Part shown: positions 43,017-51,449 of the stretch, in pieces
How positions within the stretch are numbered: position 1 is the stretch's first letter
How the letters are laid out: each line of letters opens with the position of its first letter
Assembly (NCBI GenBank): GCA_020850535.1
Contig: JADZEM010000141.1
Location: 1 to 64,000, forward strand
Direction: 5' to 3'
Origin: Chloroflexota bacterium
GTDB taxonomy: Bacteria; Chloroflexota; UBA6077; JACCZL01
Length of the DNA stretch: 64,000 nt
The notes under the pieces: model-generated
Told to the model about the DNA's origin: nothing
The model's input: only the letters and a program-made list of their open reading frames with translations
Databases searched by the model: none
Program-made: the position numbers and the translations under genes

Positions 43017-43880
43017 ATGAGTAGCGCGGCCCTGGGTCTGGTGCTGCTGGCGGCGGTCGCACACGCCAGCTGGAACTTGCTCGCGCGGCGCGCCGAGGAG
43101 AAGCTGGCGTTCCTCTGGTGCGGCACGCTGGCGACGACGGTTCTCTTCCTGCCGCTCGGTGGCTGGCTGCTGCTGACGACGCCGCTGCCACCGGCCGCCT
43201 GGGGCGTCGTGGCGGTGAGCGCGCTGCTGGAGGCGCTGTACTACTGGACGCTGGCGCAGGCGTACCGCTACGGCGACCTGTCGCTGGTGTATCCGATCGC
43301 CCGGGGCACTGCGCCGGTCATCGTGCCGCTGCTGGCCGCCGTCTTCCTGGGCGAGCGGCTCTCCTGGCTGGCAGCCGGCGGCATCGGGCTGGTGGTCGTG
43401 GGCACGGTCGTGATCCACACTCGGCGGCTCGGCTGGCCGAGCCTGGGCGGCGTGGCCCACGTCTTCGGGCAGTTGGGGACGCGCTACGCCCTGCTGACCG
43501 GGGTGGTGATCGCATCCTACTCGTCGTTGGACAAGTACGGCGTGACCCTCGCGCCACCGCTGCTCTACGGCTACCTGCTGTTCGCCGGGTTGACGGTCGC
43601 GCTGATCCCGCTGATCCGTCCGCGGTGGCGGGCGGTGGAGCTGGAGTGGCGGAAGCGGCGAGGCAGCATCGTGCTGGTGGGCGTGCTGGCCCCGGGCAGC
43701 TACGGTCTGGTGCTCCTGGCGCTGACGCTCGCGCCGGTCAGCTACGTAGCCGCCGCCCGCGAGATCTCGGTGGTGCTGGCGGCGATCCTCGGGGCGGTGG
43801 TGCTGCGCGAGGGGTACGGGCCGCAGCGGCTGCTCGGGTCGGCGGCCATCGCCGCCGGGCTGATGCTGCTGGTGGGGTAG
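43017..43880 (+). CDS. EamA/DMT-family transporter
   Basis: 287 residues; ATG 43017 has GGGAGG six bases upstream. Ten hydrophobic segments form two EamA repeats: SAALGLVLLAAVAHASWNLL... TWVIH-type end near residue 140, then TRYALLTGVVIASYSSLDKY... LAPVSYVAAAREISVVLAAI. The drug/metabolite transporter superfamily exports amino acids, purines or other metabolites. Substrate unknown. Confidence 0.9.
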   Translation: MSSAALGLVLLAAVAHASWNLLARRAEEKLAFLWCGTLATTVLFLPLGGWLLLTTPLPPAAWGVVAVSALLEALYYWTLAQAYRYGDLSLVYPIARGTAPVIVPLLAAVFLGERLSWLAAGGIGLVVVGTVVIHTRRLGWPSLGGVAHVFGQLGTRYALLTGVVIASYSSLDKYGVTLAPPLLYGYLLFAGLTVALIPLIRPRWRAVELEWRKRRGSIVLVGVLAPGSYGLVLLALTLAPVSYVAAAREISVVLAAILGAVVLREGYGPQRLLGSAAIAAGLMLLVG

Positions 43881-43913
43881 TTGTCAGTCGTCAGTTCTCA
43901 GAGGCATACACAA

Positions 43914-43938
43914 CCCCCTCTCCGCGTCGGAGAGGGGG
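43914..43938. repeat. Hairpin repeat
   Basis: CCCCCTCTCC / GGAGAGGGGG with a 5-base loop, followed by CTGGGGGTGAGG. Same class as 1-151. It is flanked by AGTCGTCAGT and ACTGACGACT, another inverted pair. It lies between convergent EamA and flgE genes and may terminate both. Confidence 0.65.
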
Positions 43939-43999
43939 CTGGGGGTGAGGTCTCTGTCAGCCTGCGGAAGACTGACGACTGGTTACTGACGACTTACCC

Positions 44000-44779
44000 T
44001 TAGCGCTTGATGTTCACCAGGTCCTGCAGGATCTCGTCGGACGCCGTGATCACGCGCGAGTTCGCCTGGAAGCCGCGCTGCGCGATGATCATGTTGGTGA
44101 ACTGGGCCGCGAGGTCCACGTTCGACATCTCGAGGAAGCCAGACTGGATGGTCCCGAGGCCGCTGGTGCCCGGGTTGCCGACCACTGCCGGGCCTGAGTT
44201 GTTGCTGACCTGGAACATGTTGTTCCCCATGCGGGTCAGGCCAGTCGGGTTGGCAAAGTTCGCCATGGTGATGATCGGGCCTGTGGTGACCGTCGCGCCG
44301 ACGGTCCAGGTCACCTGACCGTTCTGCGCGATGTTGACGTTCGTCGCGCCCGCCGGGATGGTGACGGCCGGCGTCAGGCGCAGGCCCGTCGAAGCGTGGA
44401 TGAACTGGCCGGCGCTGTCCACGGTGAAGTTTCCATCACGGGTGTAGAAGGTGTTGGTGCCGTCCGTGATCTGGAAGAAGCCGTCGCCCTGGACCGCGAG
44501 GTCCGTCGTCTTGCCGGTGCTCTGGAGATTTCCCTGGGTGTTGATCATGTCCAGGGAGCCCGTCTGCATGCCGAGGCCGACCTGCATCGGGTTCAAGCCG
44601 CCCTGGGTCGCGCTGGGAGCCTGTGCACCACGGAGCGTCTGGCTGATGATGTCCTGGAAGGTGACGCGGCCACTCTTGAAGGCCGTCGTGTTGACGTTCG
44701 CGATGTTGTTCCCAACGACGTCCATCATCGTCTGATGGCCCTTGAGGCCCGAGATGGCGGAGAAGAGTGAACGCATCAT
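44000..44779 (-). CDS. flgE: Flagellar hook protein FlgE (short form)
   Basis: 259 residues from ATG 44779 (a second ATG follows). The N-terminus is the rod/hook signature (MRSLFSAISGLKGHQTMMDV, then NNIANVNTTAFKSGRVTFQD). The C-terminus is the matching helix (SNVDLAAQFTNMIIAQRGFQ ANSRVITASD). A central SGLGTIQSG... and VQGDGFFQIT are as in FlgE/FlgG. The length is near Bacillus FlgE (about 264 residues), far shorter than the enterobacterial hook protein. It builds the flexible hook outside the cell. Position after flgD supports FlgE over FlgG or FlgF. Confidence 0.9.
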   Translation of the reverse strand: MMRSLFSAISGLKGHQTMMDVVGNNIANVNTTAFKSGRVTFQDIISQTLRGAQAPSATQGGLNPMQVGLGMQTGSLDMINTQGNLQSTGKTTDLAVQGDGFFQITDGTNTFYTRDGNFTVDSAGQFIHASTGLRLTPAVTIPAGATNVNIAQNGQVTWTVGATVTTGPIITMANFANPTGLTRMGNNMFQVSNNSGPAVVGNPGTSGLGTIQSGFLEMSNVDLAAQFTNMIIAQRGFQANSRVITASDEILQDLVNIKR

Positions 44780-44894
44780 GGCGAGGGGTTCTCCTTCGTC
44801 TTGTGCACCGGGCGTGTGCCCGTGATGCTGGAGCGAGGCGCTGGTGCGCCCGTGCGGATGACTCGCGAGGCCGAGACTGCCTTCGAGGGTGGCC

Positions 44895-45413
44895 TCAGCG
44901 GGCCGTAACTGTCGGAGTCGTGGTGGTCGTCGTCGCGGCGGCGCGGGTGGCCGCGCCGGTGGTCGTTGCGGCGCTTGTCGTGGTCGTCGAGCTGCCGGTC
45001 AGGACCGTGATGAGCGAGGTATCGACCTCCTGGCCGTTGATGATCGCCGTGGGCTGGCCGCTGATCATGCGGACCTCGCTGATGACGCCGGTGACGGTCT
45101 CGCCGCTCTCCAGCTTGGCGGTCGCCTGCTTCCCGATCAGCGTCGCGGCCTGCACGAGGGACTGCGAGCCGAGCAGCTCGTCCAGCTGGGTGTTGAGCTT
45201 CTCGGTGGCTTCCAGCGAGCTGAACTGCGCCAGCTGGGTGATGAACTCCTTGTCCTCCATCGGCTTCATGGGATCCTGGTTCTTTAGCTGGGCGATCAGC
45301 AGCTGCATGAAGTCGTCCTTGCCGAGCCCGGCTGCCTCGCCGAGGCTCGAGGTCGTGCTGCTGCTGCTCGTGCTGGACGTACTGCTCGTCGAGGCGACGC
45401 TCACCATCGTCAT
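44895..45413 (-). CDS. flgD: Flagellar hook assembly protein FlgD
   Basis: 172 residues from ATG 45413, with AAAGGGAG just before it. The conserved N-terminal region is clear: GKDDFMQLLIAQLKNQDPMK, then DKEFITQLAQFSSLEATEKL. A shortened beta domain with GQPTAIINGQEVDTSLITVL follows, and the C-terminus is a Thr/Ala tail. FlgD caps the growing hook and guides FlgE polymerisation; it is dismantled when the hook is complete. It lies 10 bases after fliK and before flgE, the usual order. Confidence 0.95.
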   Translation of the reverse strand: MTMVSVASTSSTSSTSSSSTTSSLGEAAGLGKDDFMQLLIAQLKNQDPMKPMEDKEFITQLAQFSSLEATEKLNTQLDELLGSQSLVQAATLIGKQATAKLESGETVTGVISEVRMISGQPTAIINGQEVDTSLITVLTGSSTTTTSAATTTGAATRAAATTTTTTPTVTAR

Positions 45414-45423
45414 GCGCTCCCTT

Positions 45424-47268
45424 TTAGATCCGATAGTCGACGCGGGAGGCCGTCCCAACGCCGGTGGATGGTCGAAGTGGCTCGTCCGTGCCGTCGACGG
45501 CGACGGTGGCGCGGCGGTCGCCGGCGGATGATCCGCCGCGCGCCTGCTGTCCGAACTGGCCGGACTGGCCCGCGAAGCCCTGCTGCTGGTTGGCGAACTG
45601 CTGGAACGCCTGGAACTGATCGCTGTTGCCGCGCCCGCTGTTCGAGAGGTCGAGCTGAAGCGACTGGACGGTCAGGCCGCGCTGTTCGAGCGCGTGCTGG
45701 AGCTGCGGCCAGCTGTTCTGCACCAGCTCGCGGCCCTGCGGGTTGTCAACGGCGAGGTGGACGGCGATGCCGCCACGCTCGGCGGTCACCTTGATGGTGA
45801 CGGTCCCCAGCCCTTCCGGCTGCAGGATCATCTGGACGCTCTGACCGGTCGTGCGGGCCGCCAGCACCGCGCCGTCCGCAACCTGCGCGGCGACGGGCGG
45901 CGCAACCGGCGCGTCGGCCGGCGTGGCGCTCGCGGCGGCGGCCTGCCCAACCTGCTGGTTGGTCAGCGCGGCGAGGTTGAAGGCGGGATTGGTATCGCCG
46001 CTGGCCTGTGCGCGAGCGGCGGTCGCCGACGTTGCTTCGCCGACCTCGCCGGCCCCGGAGGTCTCCAGGGAGACGCCCTGCCCTGTGGCTGTCGTGGCGC
46101 CAGCGGCGGCAACGGCCTGGCCGGGCAAGGTCACGGGCGCGGCTGACGTCGCCCCGGCGGCCTGGGCGGTCGTTCCGGCAGCGAGCACCTGCCCCGCCTC
46201 AAGCTGGATGGCCGGTCCGCTGGTCTGGCTGCTCGCACTGGCTGGCCGGGCGGCGGTTCCGGTGCTGGTCGAGACGATCTGCGCGCCGAAGCTGGCTGCA
46301 AGATCGGCCCAGGTGGGCGACGATGCGGCGGGCGCGACGGTTGGAGCCGTGGAGGGAGCGCTGCGCGCGGAGGACGCAGCGGCGTTCCCAGCGCTCGGCT
46401 GGGCAGTTGGCAGTTCCTCGGTGGCAGCCGGCTGCCCGCCGCCCTGCGTGAGCGTCTGGGCCGTCGCCACGGCAGCCTGGGCCAGCGCATCGACGGTGGG
46501 CGCGCCGGTCGGCGGGAGCGGCGCGGCAGTGGCCGTGGTCGAAGCTGCTGTTGCGCCAGTGGCGGGGGCGGTCTGCGGCGGCGTCTGCGCTGCGACGGTC
46601 GTCGTGGCGGCCTGGGTGGTCGGCTCGGTGATGGTCTGGTCTGTCGCCTCGGCAGCAGCCTGCGAAGCCGGTGCGGAGCCAGTCACCGGCCCAGACCGCG
46701 GCGAGAGCACAGACGCCGAGGCGTTCGGCGTCGGCACGGCTGCTGCTGTCGCGGCCGCGGCGCTGGCCGCCGTGGCCGGCTGCGCGCCGTCTGCATCCTG
46801 CAAGGCTGCGCTGAACGCCTCGCCGGTTGCCACTCCCTGGTCAGTCATGCTGGGGCCGGCGATTGACGCGGTCGTGCTGGCTGCCTGGGTGGTGGCAGCG
46901 CCGAGCGGCGCAGGGGCGACGGTCGCAGGAATGCCGGGCGTCCGCGGGGCGGCTGGCGGCTGGGGGGCGACCACCATCGGCAGCAGGGCGGCCAGGGCGT
47001 CAGCGCTGATCTGCTCGTCGTCGGGGCGGTCAAGCTCGTCCGCGACGGGCTGTGCATCGGCGGGTGCGGTGCTGCTGCCGGCACTGTGCTTCGTGCCGGC
47101 GCGGCCGCTCGACCGCTCGGCGGCGCCGCGTGCGTTCTGGTTGGCGGCGCTCAGCGCTGCCTGGAACGCGTCGGCGTTGGCCGGATCGTAGGCCGGACGG
47201 GCATCGGCCACCGAGGACTCGGCGGCGCTCGGCGCGCCGAGCCGGGTGGTGGCGTCGAAGAGCTGCAT
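45424..47268 (-). CDS. fliK: Flagellar hook-length control protein FliK
   Basis: 614 residues from ATG 47268. The first 480 residues are an Ala/Thr/Pro/Gln-rich, low-complexity ruler region. The C-terminal domain (about 500-575) has the FliK/Flg_hook signature: MILQPEGLGTVTIKVTAERG, then LVQNSWPQLQHALEQRGLTV. The ruler measures the hook and switches the export gate from hook to filament substrates. Gene order peptidase-like, fliK, flgD, flgE fits a hook operon. Confidence 0.9.
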   Translation of the reverse strand: MQLFDATTRLGAPSAAESSVADARPAYDPANADAFQAALSAANQNARGAAERSSGRAGTKHSAGSSTAPADAQPVADELDRPDDEQISADALAALLPMVVAPQPPAAPRTPGIPATVAPAPLGAATTQAASTTASIAGPSMTDQGVATGEAFSAALQDADGAQPATAASAAAATAAAVPTPNASASVLSPRSGPVTGSAPASQAAAEATDQTITEPTTQAATTTVAAQTPPQTAPATGATAASTTATAAPLPPTGAPTVDALAQAAVATAQTLTQGGGQPAATEELPTAQPSAGNAAASSARSAPSTAPTVAPAASSPTWADLAASFGAQIVSTSTGTAARPASASSQTSGPAIQLEAGQVLAAGTTAQAAGATSAAPVTLPGQAVAAAGATTATGQGVSLETSGAGEVGEATSATAARAQASGDTNPAFNLAALTNQQVGQAAAASATPADAPVAPPVAAQVADGAVLAARTTGQSVQMILQPEGLGTVTIKVTAERGGIAVHLAVDNPQGRELVQNSWPQLQHALEQRGLTVQSLQLDLSNSGRGNSDQFQAFQQFANQQQGFAGQSGQFGQQARGGSSAGDRRATVAVDGTDEPLRPSTGVGTASRVDYRI

Positions 47269-47291
47269 GGTGACTCGTCCGTCCTTCCTGA

Positions 47292-48266
47292 TCAGCCCCG
47301 GACCGAGGGCTTTGGCGTGGTCGAAATGGTCTGGGTGGGCTTTGGCGTGAGGCCTTCGAGGCGGATGCCCCGGCTGCTCCACGAGCGCATGAACTCGCCC
47401 TTGGGGATCGTGGTCAGGTCGTAGCGGGAGCTGTCGGCGCAGCGGATGCCGCTCTCGTCCACGCCCGTCACCACGATCCAGTGGCCTTCAGGGAACTTGC
47501 CGTTGCGGATGTCCACCAGGACCGGCTGGCCGCTGTCAGTGGCCGCCTTCAGCGACTCGTAGCTGGTCACGTCGTCGGTGGCCTTCGCACCGAAGTGGTT
47601 GGCCGCGTTCACCAATGAGGGCCGCGAGACCAGCCCGAGCTTGATGGTCATGCCGCCGGGCATCTCGCGCATCACGTCGGCGATCTTCACGTCCTGGCCG
47701 GCCGCGCGCAGCACCGCCGTCAGCGAGGCGGCGGAACAGGTCGAGTAGCCCCAGGCGCGCGCCTGCGCCGCGTTCTCGTACTCGTCGGCCTTCGTCTGGT
47801 CTGAGCCCTTGATGGACCGCAGGAACGCCTGGGCCTGCTCCGCTCGCATGGCGGGCGTGACCGCCTGGACGGCCGGCTCGGCGGGCTGGGTGGCGGACAT
47901 AGCGACGACCTGTGTCGGCTGGCCGGCGGTGGCGGCGACAGGCAGGCCCGTCAGCGGCGTGCCGCGTACCAGGCTCTCCCAGAGGCGGGCATCCACGCCG
48001 GGCGGTGGCGACATCGCATCCACCAGCGGAGCGTTCGAACCGTCAGCAGTCGGGGCTGCGATCCTGGCGGCCGAGGGATTGGCGACGCCCGAGTTCGCCA
48101 GCATCGCAAGCTGGGTTGTCCGGGCCTCGTTGACCGCTGCCTGCAACGCACCCGTGAAGCTCGTGCCGGGCACCGGCCGATACGGCGTCCGCGACGGCTG
48201 CGGCTTCTGTGGCGCAGCGGCCGGCTTCGCCGTGAGTGGGATGGTGGGTGCATTGGTCTGGGTCAT
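47292..48266 (-). CDS. Papain-like/C39-type cysteine peptidase domain protein in the flagellar hook cluster
   Basis: 324 residues from ATG 48266. Residues 1-165 are Pro/Ala/Gln-rich without a signal peptide (MTQTNAPTIPLTAKPAAAPQ), similar in composition to FliK and FlgD N-termini and perhaps recognised by the flagellar export gate. Residues 167-300 resemble C39-like peptidases: catalytic Cys177 (GYSTCSAASLTAVLRAAG), His262 (EGHWIVVTGVD) and an Asp in IRCADSSRYD. Its gene ends 23 bases before fliK begins. It occupies the place where other bacteria encode wall hydrolases such as FlgJ; a wall-opening or processing role is inference. Confidence 0.75.
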   Translation of the reverse strand: MTQTNAPTIPLTAKPAAAPQKPQPSRTPYRPVPGTSFTGALQAAVNEARTTQLAMLANSGVANPSAARIAAPTADGSNAPLVDAMSPPPGVDARLWESLVRGTPLTGLPVAATAGQPTQVVAMSATQPAEPAVQAVTPAMRAEQAQAFLRSIKGSDQTKADEYENAAQARAWGYSTCSAASLTAVLRAAGQDVKIADVMREMPGGMTIKLGLVSRPSLVNAANHFGAKATDDVTSYESLKAATDSGQPVLVDIRNGKFPEGHWIVVTGVDESGIRCADSSRYDLTTIPKGEFMRSWSSRGIRLEGLTPKPTQTISTTPKPSVRG

Positions 48267-48782
48267 GATGGAGCGTCCCCTTCGGCGGAGCGGGCGGACA
48301 CCTGAGCTGCGCGCGCCACCTGGGACACAGCGCCCGCGTCGGTGTCATTGCGGTCCTCGATAGCCCTAGCAGTCCGAGCATCCTTGCCAGCGAGGTCGCG
48401 CCGCAGCCCGAACGAGATCGACGGCTGCCCGACCTACACTGCTGTTGCATGGGTAACGGCAGGGGACGGGCAGCGCGATATGGGTCAAAAGGACTGACGC
48501 AGGCACCCAGAAGTACCGCCGAAAGGCAGCCACATGGATACGCCTCTGCACGCATCGAGGCGACACCATGCAAGCAGATGGCGAAGTTCGACGCGCCAGC
48601 ACGAGATAGCACGGCGTGAGAGCGCACGACTTGCCCATAGAAAGCAAGGCCCCCTGGGAGCGAGGCGGTCAATGGCGTGGCGTCTCGCCGGGCCAGCAGC
48701 CCCTGCTTCACCTCCAGCGTCGGCGGCCAGCGCGCCCGTGGCGATCCGCGGCAGCGCGGGCTTGCCGGCGCCATGCACGCAC
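48267..48782. other. Intergenic region upstream of the flagellar cluster
   Basis: About 515 bases. No convincing gene or sigma-28 promoter was seen. A frame of about 55 codons without a start codon ends in an ATGA overlap with the gene at 48266 and may be a gene remnant. Minus-strand TTGACC near 48485 has no clear -10 partner. Confidence 0.45.
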
Positions 48783-48813
48783 AAGGCCGGCGGAGCGTGA
48801 CTCCGCCGGCCTT
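48783..48813 (-). terminator. Hairpin downstream of the 116-residue gene
   Basis: Perfect 13-bp arms AAGGCCGGCGGAG / CTCCGCCGGCCTT with a 5-base loop, 30 bases after the stop of the minus-strand gene at 48844. The T-run is weak on both strands. Confidence 0.6.
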
Positions 48814-48843
48814 GAGACTGTTCCGTGGACGGGCTGCGTGGGG

Positions 48844-49194
48844 CTAGCGCCAGTACTTGACCTCGGTGAGGCGCTCGCCGGAGCCGCCGGGGCCACGGTC
48901 GAGCCCCGGCTGAACCAGCCGGCCGGACGGGCGGCGCGCCGTCATGACATTGGTGCTCGGCTCGGCCTCGAGGGCCAGGACGGTGGCGTGCTCTGGCGGG
49001 GTGAACCAGAAGAACTCGGAGGGCGGCTCGCTGCCGGGATCGCACGACCCCATGTACGTGACCATCGCCCTGAACGCCTGCCAGTCGAAGGCGTTCTCCC
49101 CCCGGCGGTGGCGCTCCGTCTGCCAGTCCCGCAACTGCTGCTCAAGCGTCGGGTTCGCCTCGATCAGCTCAGACATGCGCACATCACGGAACAT
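48844..49194 (-). CDS. Conserved-looking small protein of unknown function
   Basis: 116 residues from ATG 49194, chosen because AAGGAG lies six bases upstream (inside a longer frame starting at GTG 49209). Helical and acidic N-terminus (MFRDVRMSELIEANPTLEQQ, then LRDWQTERHRRGENAFDWQA); a C-terminal half rich in Pro and Gly. Soluble, no known family. An unusually A/T-rich stretch (49250-49400) lies upstream. The RBS and downstream hairpin support it as real. Confidence 0.6.
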   Translation of the reverse strand: MFRDVRMSELIEANPTLEQQLRDWQTERHRRGENAFDWQAFRAMVTYMGSCDPGSEPPSEFFWFTPPEHATVLALEAEPSTNVMTARRPSGRLVQPGLDRGPGGSGERLTEVKYWR

Positions 49195-49362
49195 GTCGGG
49201 CTCCTTCACGGGGGGCCAGCGCGCAGGGCGCGGGTAGAGAAGGGGGACTCAATCACTTCATCAAGTGTATCACAACACCATCACGACAGCGTTGTGCCGG
49301 GTAGACAAAATCAAACATTTTGCTAACGGACCATCAACGATATCACTCGCAATGTTGCAGTA

Positions 49363-50127
49363 TTACACCGTTCCAATATGCAATGTTACCGACCCGAAAC
49401 CGAGTCGCCGCCAGCGAATCTGTCGGAGACCCCCGTGCGCCATCGCGGCGGCAACACCCTCCGGTCGCAAAAACGCAGCAACTGACTCTGGCAGATACGT
49501 ATATGCGCCGGAATCACCGGCCACCAGCGTGCCGATCAGCGGGACCACCTTCCCGAAATAGATCGAGAACAGTGGTCCCCACAACCGCATTCGCGGCTGC
49601 GTCAGCTCCAGGCAGACCACCCGGCCGCCCGGACGGACCACCCGCCGAAGCTCCCGGAACGCCGCCTGCACGTCCGAGACGTTGCGGATCATGAACGCCG
49701 TCGTGGCGCAGTCAAACGTGTTGTCCTCGAAGGGCAATGCCAGGGCGTCGGCCAGGGCCAGGCTGACGCGAGTGGCCGCCTCGTCCGGACCGGCCGCGGG
49801 GAGCGCCTGCCGCAGCATCGGTTCGGCCACATCCACCCCCACCACGCGCCCGTCGGGCATGGCCCGGGCCAGCGCCAGCGCCAGTTTGGCCGTGCCCGTG
49901 CCCACATCCAGCGCCCGGCCGTTGCGCGGCGGGCGAGCGTGGCGCACGGCCAGCCGTCGCCAGAGGGCGTCCTGCCCCCCGGTCATCAGCGTGTTCATCA
50001 GGTCGTACCGCTCGGCGATCCGCCCGAACATGGCGGCCACCCGGGCGCGGTGCTCCGGCGGACGGGGGCCGCTCGGGGTCGGCAGGATCGGGGAGGTCTG
50101 GGCCGGCGAGCTTGACGCGACAGTCAT
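49363..50127 (-). CDS. menG: Demethylmenaquinone methyltransferase (MenG/UbiE)
   Basis: 254 residues; ATG 50127 overlaps the menA stop by four bases (ATGA). UbiE/COQ5 family: VAAMFGRIAERYDLMNTLMT, SAM motif I ALDVGTGTAKLAL (about 72-84), GVDVAEPML, ADALALPFEDNTFDCATTAF and ELRRVVRPGGRVVCLEL. It methylates demethylmenaquinone to menaquinone. The coupling to menA makes the menaquinone role firm. The gene ends in a locally A/T-rich region. Confidence 0.95.
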   Translation of the reverse strand: MTVASSSPAQTSPILPTPSGPRPPEHRARVAAMFGRIAERYDLMNTLMTGGQDALWRRLAVRHARPPRNGRALDVGTGTAKLALALARAMPDGRVVGVDVAEPMLRQALPAAGPDEAATRVSLALADALALPFEDNTFDCATTAFMIRNVSDVQAAFRELRRVVRPGGRVVCLELTQPRMRLWGPLFSIYFGKVVPLIGTLVAGDSGAYTYLPESVAAFLRPEGVAAAMAHGGLRQIRWRRLGFGSVTLHIGTV

Positions 50128-51029
50128 AGGATGATTCCCACGGTCCAGAGCAGACCGAACAGCAAGTGGAGGCGGCCCGTCCCCGCCAGGGCAACGTTGA
50201 GCGGGCGGCCTTCCTGGGTCAGTACCGTGCGCGCCAGCATGACGGCGAGCGGTGCCGTCAGCCAGGGCAGCAGCAGCCAGAGCGAGCCGCCGAGCAGACC
50301 CCACGCGACGACCGGCACGAGGTACGCGCCGACGACCAGGAGCAGGTACTCCGCGCGCGCACCAGCCGGGCCGATCCGCACCGCCAGCGTGTACTTGCCC
50401 GTTCGGCGGTCGGTGGGGATGTCTCGCAGGTTGTTGACGACGAGGATCGCCGTCACCAGCGCCGCGACGGGCAGCGCGTAGAGCAGGGCCAGCGAAGTCA
50501 GCGCGCCGGTCTGCAGGAAGTACGTCCCCAGCACGGCTACCAGCCCGAAGAAGATGAAGACGGTGATGTCTCCCAGGCCGTTGTAGGCCAGCGGGAACGG
50601 GCCGCCGGTGTAGAGGATGCCCGCCGCGATGGAGCACAGCCCGATGACGAGGATCGGCAGGCCGCCGACGATGGACAGGTAGACTCCGATCAGCGCCGCC
50701 AGCCCGAAGACCAGCATCGTGGCGCGCTTGACCGTCTCCGGCGGGACCAGACCGCTCTGGGTGATCCGGACCGGGCCAAGCCGCTCGGCCGTGTCAGCGC
50801 CCTTGCGGAAGTCGAAGTAGTCGTTGGCGAAGTTGGTGCCGACCTGGATCAGCAGCGAGGCTGCCAGCGCCCCGAGAAACGGCCCGAAGCGGAAGTGGCC
50901 GGCGGCCCAGGCGGCGGCGGTCCCCACCAGCACCGGCACGATGGCGGCTGGCAGCGTTGGCGGGCGGGCGGCCAGCACCCAGGTCTGGAGCGGGCCGGGC
51001 CGGCTGGCGAGGTGGTCGGCCTGCATCAT
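50124..51029 (-). CDS. menA: 1,4-dihydroxy-2-naphthoate polyprenyltransferase MenA
   Basis: 301 residues from ATG 51029 (a second ATG follows). UbiA-superfamily membrane prenyltransferase with about eight to nine helices. Both Asp-rich prenyl-diphosphate motifs are visible: NFANDYFDFRKGAD (about 67-80) and VNNLRDIPTDRRTGKYTLAV (about 198). ARPPTLPAAIVPVLVGTA is the usual N-terminal helix. It attaches the isoprenoid tail to dihydroxynaphthoate. Translationally coupled to menG downstream. Confidence 0.96.
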   Translation of the reverse strand: MMQADHLASRPGPLQTWVLAARPPTLPAAIVPVLVGTAAAWAAGHFRFGPFLGALAASLLIQVGTNFANDYFDFRKGADTAERLGPVRITQSGLVPPETVKRATMLVFGLAALIGVYLSIVGGLPILVIGLCSIAAGILYTGGPFPLAYNGLGDITVFIFFGLVAVLGTYFLQTGALTSLALLYALPVAALVTAILVVNNLRDIPTDRRTGKYTLAVRIGPAGARAEYLLLVVGAYLVPVVAWGLLGGSLWLLLPWLTAPLAVMLARTVLTQEGRPLNVALAGTGRLHLLFGLLWTVGIIL

Positions 51030-51066
51030 GGGCGCGACCCCACCGAGGGACGCTGGGCGCGCCGCG

Positions 51067-51122
51067 TCATGGCGTGCTGTCCACAGTCATGGCGTGCTGT
51101 CCACAGTCATGGCGTGTTGACC
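51067..51122. repeat. 20-bp tandem repeat
   Basis: Two exact copies and a diverged third copy of TCATGGCGTGCTGTCCACAG between menA and the promoter at 51163. Function unknown. Confidence 0.85.
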
Positions 51123-51162
51123 ATAGCGGTTCGTTCCTGCTCCTGCGCGCGGCGCATCGGTG

Positions 51163-51191
51163 TTGTCCCGGCCACCGGCTGGCGATATGAT
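51163..51191 (+). promoter_or_regulatory. Promoter of the riboswitch-MFS transcript
   Basis: TTGTCC (51163-51168), exactly 17 bp, TATGAT (51186-51191). Transcription would start near 51198, just before the ykkC-like aptamer. This places the RNA at the very 5' end of the mRNA, as expected for a riboswitch. Confidence 0.7.
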
Positions 51192-51197
51192 GGAGCC

Positions 51198-51361
51198 AGT
51201 CGAAGAGCGGAAGCAGCGTCTAGGGTTCCGCCCGTGCGAATTGTTGCGGGGTCTGGACCGAGCGGCGCCAGCGTTGCCCCCAGAATGATGCAGATGCTTC
51301 GGGCAGCGTACACCTGACGGGAGAAAAACCAGGAGGGCGCGCGGGAGCATACCCGACGCGC
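51198..51361 (+). ncRNA. ykkC-family-like riboswitch (guanidine-I or related subtype)
   Basis: The landmark blocks of ykkC RNAs occur in order: CTAGGGTTCCG (51220-51230, exact), GTCTGGACCGAGCG (51251-51264, like GNCUGGUCCGAGAG), and TACACC...GGGAGAAAAACC...GGAGG (51309-51335). Helices fit: GCGTC/GGCGC (51216-51220 with 51336-51340) closes the aptamer, and CGTTGCCC/GGGCAGCG (51272-51279 with 51301-51308) forms the arm after CCGAG. A hairpin GCGCGCGGG/CCCGACGCGC (51337-51345 with 51352-51361) overlaps the closing helix and could be the switch. No T-run follows, so control may be translational or Rho-based. The ligand subtype is unresolved. Confidence 0.75.
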
Positions 51362-51449
51362 ACCCTGCCGGCGAGCCAGCCCGACTGCATGGGCCAGCGT
51401 TCCGTCATGGTGTCGGTGGGAGTGCTCCGCGCGGGGAAGGCCCCGGTCT

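Noticed and set aside
48267-48440. Gene of about 55 codons overlapping the start of the peptidase-like gene by ATGA
   Set aside because: The frame follows a stop and has no usable start codon except one giving 21 residues; there is no recognisable family. Possibly a remnant.
48267-48500. Sigma-28 flagellar promoter
   Set aside because: No TAAA-N15-GCCGATAA-like pair was found upstream of the hook cluster.
51067-51122. CRISPR array
   Set aside because: The 20-bp units are contiguous with no spacers, and no cas genes are present.
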